Assembly: GCF_041734735.1 (NCBI RefSeq)
Contig: NC_134900.1
Coordinates: forward strand, 39,941,454 to 40,005,453
Length of the DNA: 64,000 nucleotides
Direction: 5' to 3'
Source of the DNA: Babylonia areolata
Lineage: Eukaryota > Mollusca > Gastropoda > Neogastropoda > Buccinidae
The position numbers and the translations under genes are program-made. Shown piece by piece: positions 62,400 through 64,000 of this stretch. The notes below the pieces were generated by a model that did not search any database, had not been told where the DNA came from, and saw nothing but the letters and a program-made list of their open reading frames with translations. Numbering within the stretch: the first letter of the stretch is position 1; the number at the start of each line of letters is the position of its first letter.

Positions 62400-63095
62400 A
62401 GAAAAGAGAATCAGAAGAAACGCCCTTCTAGTCAGAAAAAAGAGAGAAAAAGAAGAAACGCCCTTCTAGTCAGAAAAAAAGAGAGAGAAAAAGAAGAAAC
62501 GCCCTTCTAGTCAGAAAAAAAGAGAGAGAAAAAGAAGAAACGCCCTTCTAGTCAGAAAAAAGAGAGAGAAAAAGAAGAAACGCCCTTCTAGTCAGAAAAA
62601 AGAGAAACGCCCTTCTAGTCAGAAAAAAGAGAGAGAAAAAGAAGAAACGCCCTTCTAGTCAGAAAAAAAGAGAGAAAAAGAAGAAACGCTCTTCTAGTCA
62701 GAAAAAGAGAGAGAAAAAGAAGAAACGCCCTTCTAGTCAGAAAAAAGAGAGAGAAAAAGAAGAAACGCCCTTCTAGTCAGAAAAAAAGAGAGAGAAAAAG
62801 AAGAAACGCCCTTCTAGTCAGAAAAAAGAGTCAGAAAAAAGAGAGAGAAAAAGAAGAAACGCCCTTCTAGTCAGAAAAGAGAGAGAATCAGAAGAAACGC
62901 CCTTCTAGTCAGAAAAAAGAGAGAGAAAAAGAAGAAACGCCCTTCTAGTCAGAAAAAAAGAGAGAAAAAGAAGAAACGCCCTTCTAGTCAGAAAAAAAGA
63001 GAGAGAAAAAGAAGAAACGCCCTTCTAGTCAGAAAAAAAGAGAGAGAAAAAGAAGAAACGCCCTTCTAGTCAGAAAAAAGAGAGAGAAAAAGAAG
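62400..63095 (+). repeat. About 41-bp minisatellite, about 16 copies
   Basis: AAGAAGAAACGCCCTTCTAG followed by TCAGAAAAAAGAGAGAGAA repeats, with one- to three-base length changes in the A and GA runs. Confidence 0.94.
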
Positions 63096-64000
63096 AAAAA
63101 CAACAACAACAAAACCAGCCAGGCGGACAGGAAAGAAAAGGAAAAATAGCATATAAAGAGAAGGAAAGCTGGAGCTTGTCTGAGTTTGAGCTGTCTCCAG
63201 GGAGATAAGCCCGAGTTTGTTCAGCGGAGAAGTGTGTTGTTACAAAACCTGCCTTCTCTGCCCTGCTTTCTCTAGCGTCTGGGGAGGGTTCTTGCGCTTT
63301 ACGTTTTGTTCTTGCTTTTTTGAATCACAATTTCTGGATCCATTTCGTGATTGGATAGTGTGTGTTCGTGTGTGTGTGTGCGCGCGCGCGTGTGTGTTTG
63401 TGTGTGTGTGTGCGTGTGTGTAAGTGTGTGTGTGCGCGCGCGCGTGTGTGTGCGCGCGTGTGTGGATGTATATATCTCTCTCTCTGTGTCTGTCTGTCTC
63501 ACTCTGTCTTTTTCTCTCTGTCTCTCTGTCTCTCCATCTCTCTCCCTCTGTCTGTCTGTCTGTCTCTCTGTCTCGCTCTCCCTCCCTCCCTCCCCCACCC
63601 CACTCTCTCTCTTGTTTCTTGGTTTGTAATGTTTTTGTGTTGTCGGTAGATTTCTTTTCGGCAAATTGCTTCTGCTTCGTTGGTGTGGAGTTTGGATTAT
63701 TCCTTTGTTTGGTTTGTCTTCTTTCGACACGTTTCTTGTTCCTGTTTGTCTTCTTTCTTTCTTTCCTTCTTTCTTTCTTTCTTTCTTTCTTTCCTTCTTT
63801 CTTACTTTCTTTCTTAGTTCTTCGTCTCCAAAGTCGAGTCTTTTGTTTTTGTATGGACTCACCGACTCAAAGGACGTAACACATCATAGCACATAATACA
63901 CGTCATGAACGCCATGTTCACAATTCAGTATAACCGCTTTGAACCATGGAAGGGCAGTAGAACTCTTTGTGCCCCCCCCTCCCCCTTCCCTCTCTGCCCA
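63096..64000. repeat. Unique sequence with GT/GC, CT and CTTT microsatellites
   Basis: (GT)n with GCGCGCGC blocks spans 63360-63460. CT/TCTG-rich sequence spans 63470-63610. (CTTT)n spans 63750-63815. The flanking DNA is unique and shows no gene. Confidence 0.75.

Overview
The window is animal nuclear DNA, most likely from a mollusc and probably a marine snail. The inference rests on spliced genes with GT-AG introns, several non-LTR retrotransposons, tRNA-derived SINEs of types I associate with gastropods, and an extreme density of microsatellites and minisatellites. There are no operons or prokaryotic features. By eye, well over half of the window is tandem repeat or transposon.

Bases 1-11000 hold stacked arrays: an A/C pentamer, a 53-bp minisatellite, a 2.5-kb G/T pentamer satellite, a 2.5-kb purine-only block and the tail of a retroelement, with no gene I can support. 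At 11042-11114 lies an intact minus-strand tRNA-Arg(ACG). It is divergent from the one confidently identified protein gene, NDUFA5 (a mitochondrial complex I subunit), which runs in five small exons from 11389 to 24816. Its introns contain two SINEs, an L2-type LINE fragment, a near full-length but decayed LINE (16957-22980) with a second LINE nested in it, a 40-bp satellite grown inside the LINE's own coding region, and a 70-bp satellite.

From 25000 to 36100 the window is a transposon graveyard. A candidate TTAA-type DNA transposon (26705-29384) contains a LINE that in turn contains another LINE. There are also RNase H fragments of LINEs, a hairpin-forming inverted repeat, an interstitial telomeric tract and four or five SINE copies. 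From 36600 to 63100 the DNA is almost continuous tandem array: more than fifteen unrelated families laid end to end, with units of 12 to 60 bp and one 4.5-kb array of a 29-bp unit.

The most interesting candidate lies within those arrays. Four short exons at 45053-45113, 46177-46246, 47132-47214 and 55549-55574 have compatible phases and consensus splice sites. Joined, they encode a 79-residue secreted peptide with a signal sequence and seven cysteines. Intron 2 is almost wholly tandem array. The 29-bp satellite of intron 3 is bounded by two copies of the exon 3/donor boundary, and its unit contains part of exon 3. This gene is a prediction from sequence only.

The very long open frames in the window (up to about 900 codons) are artefacts of tandem arrays whose units lack stop codons.
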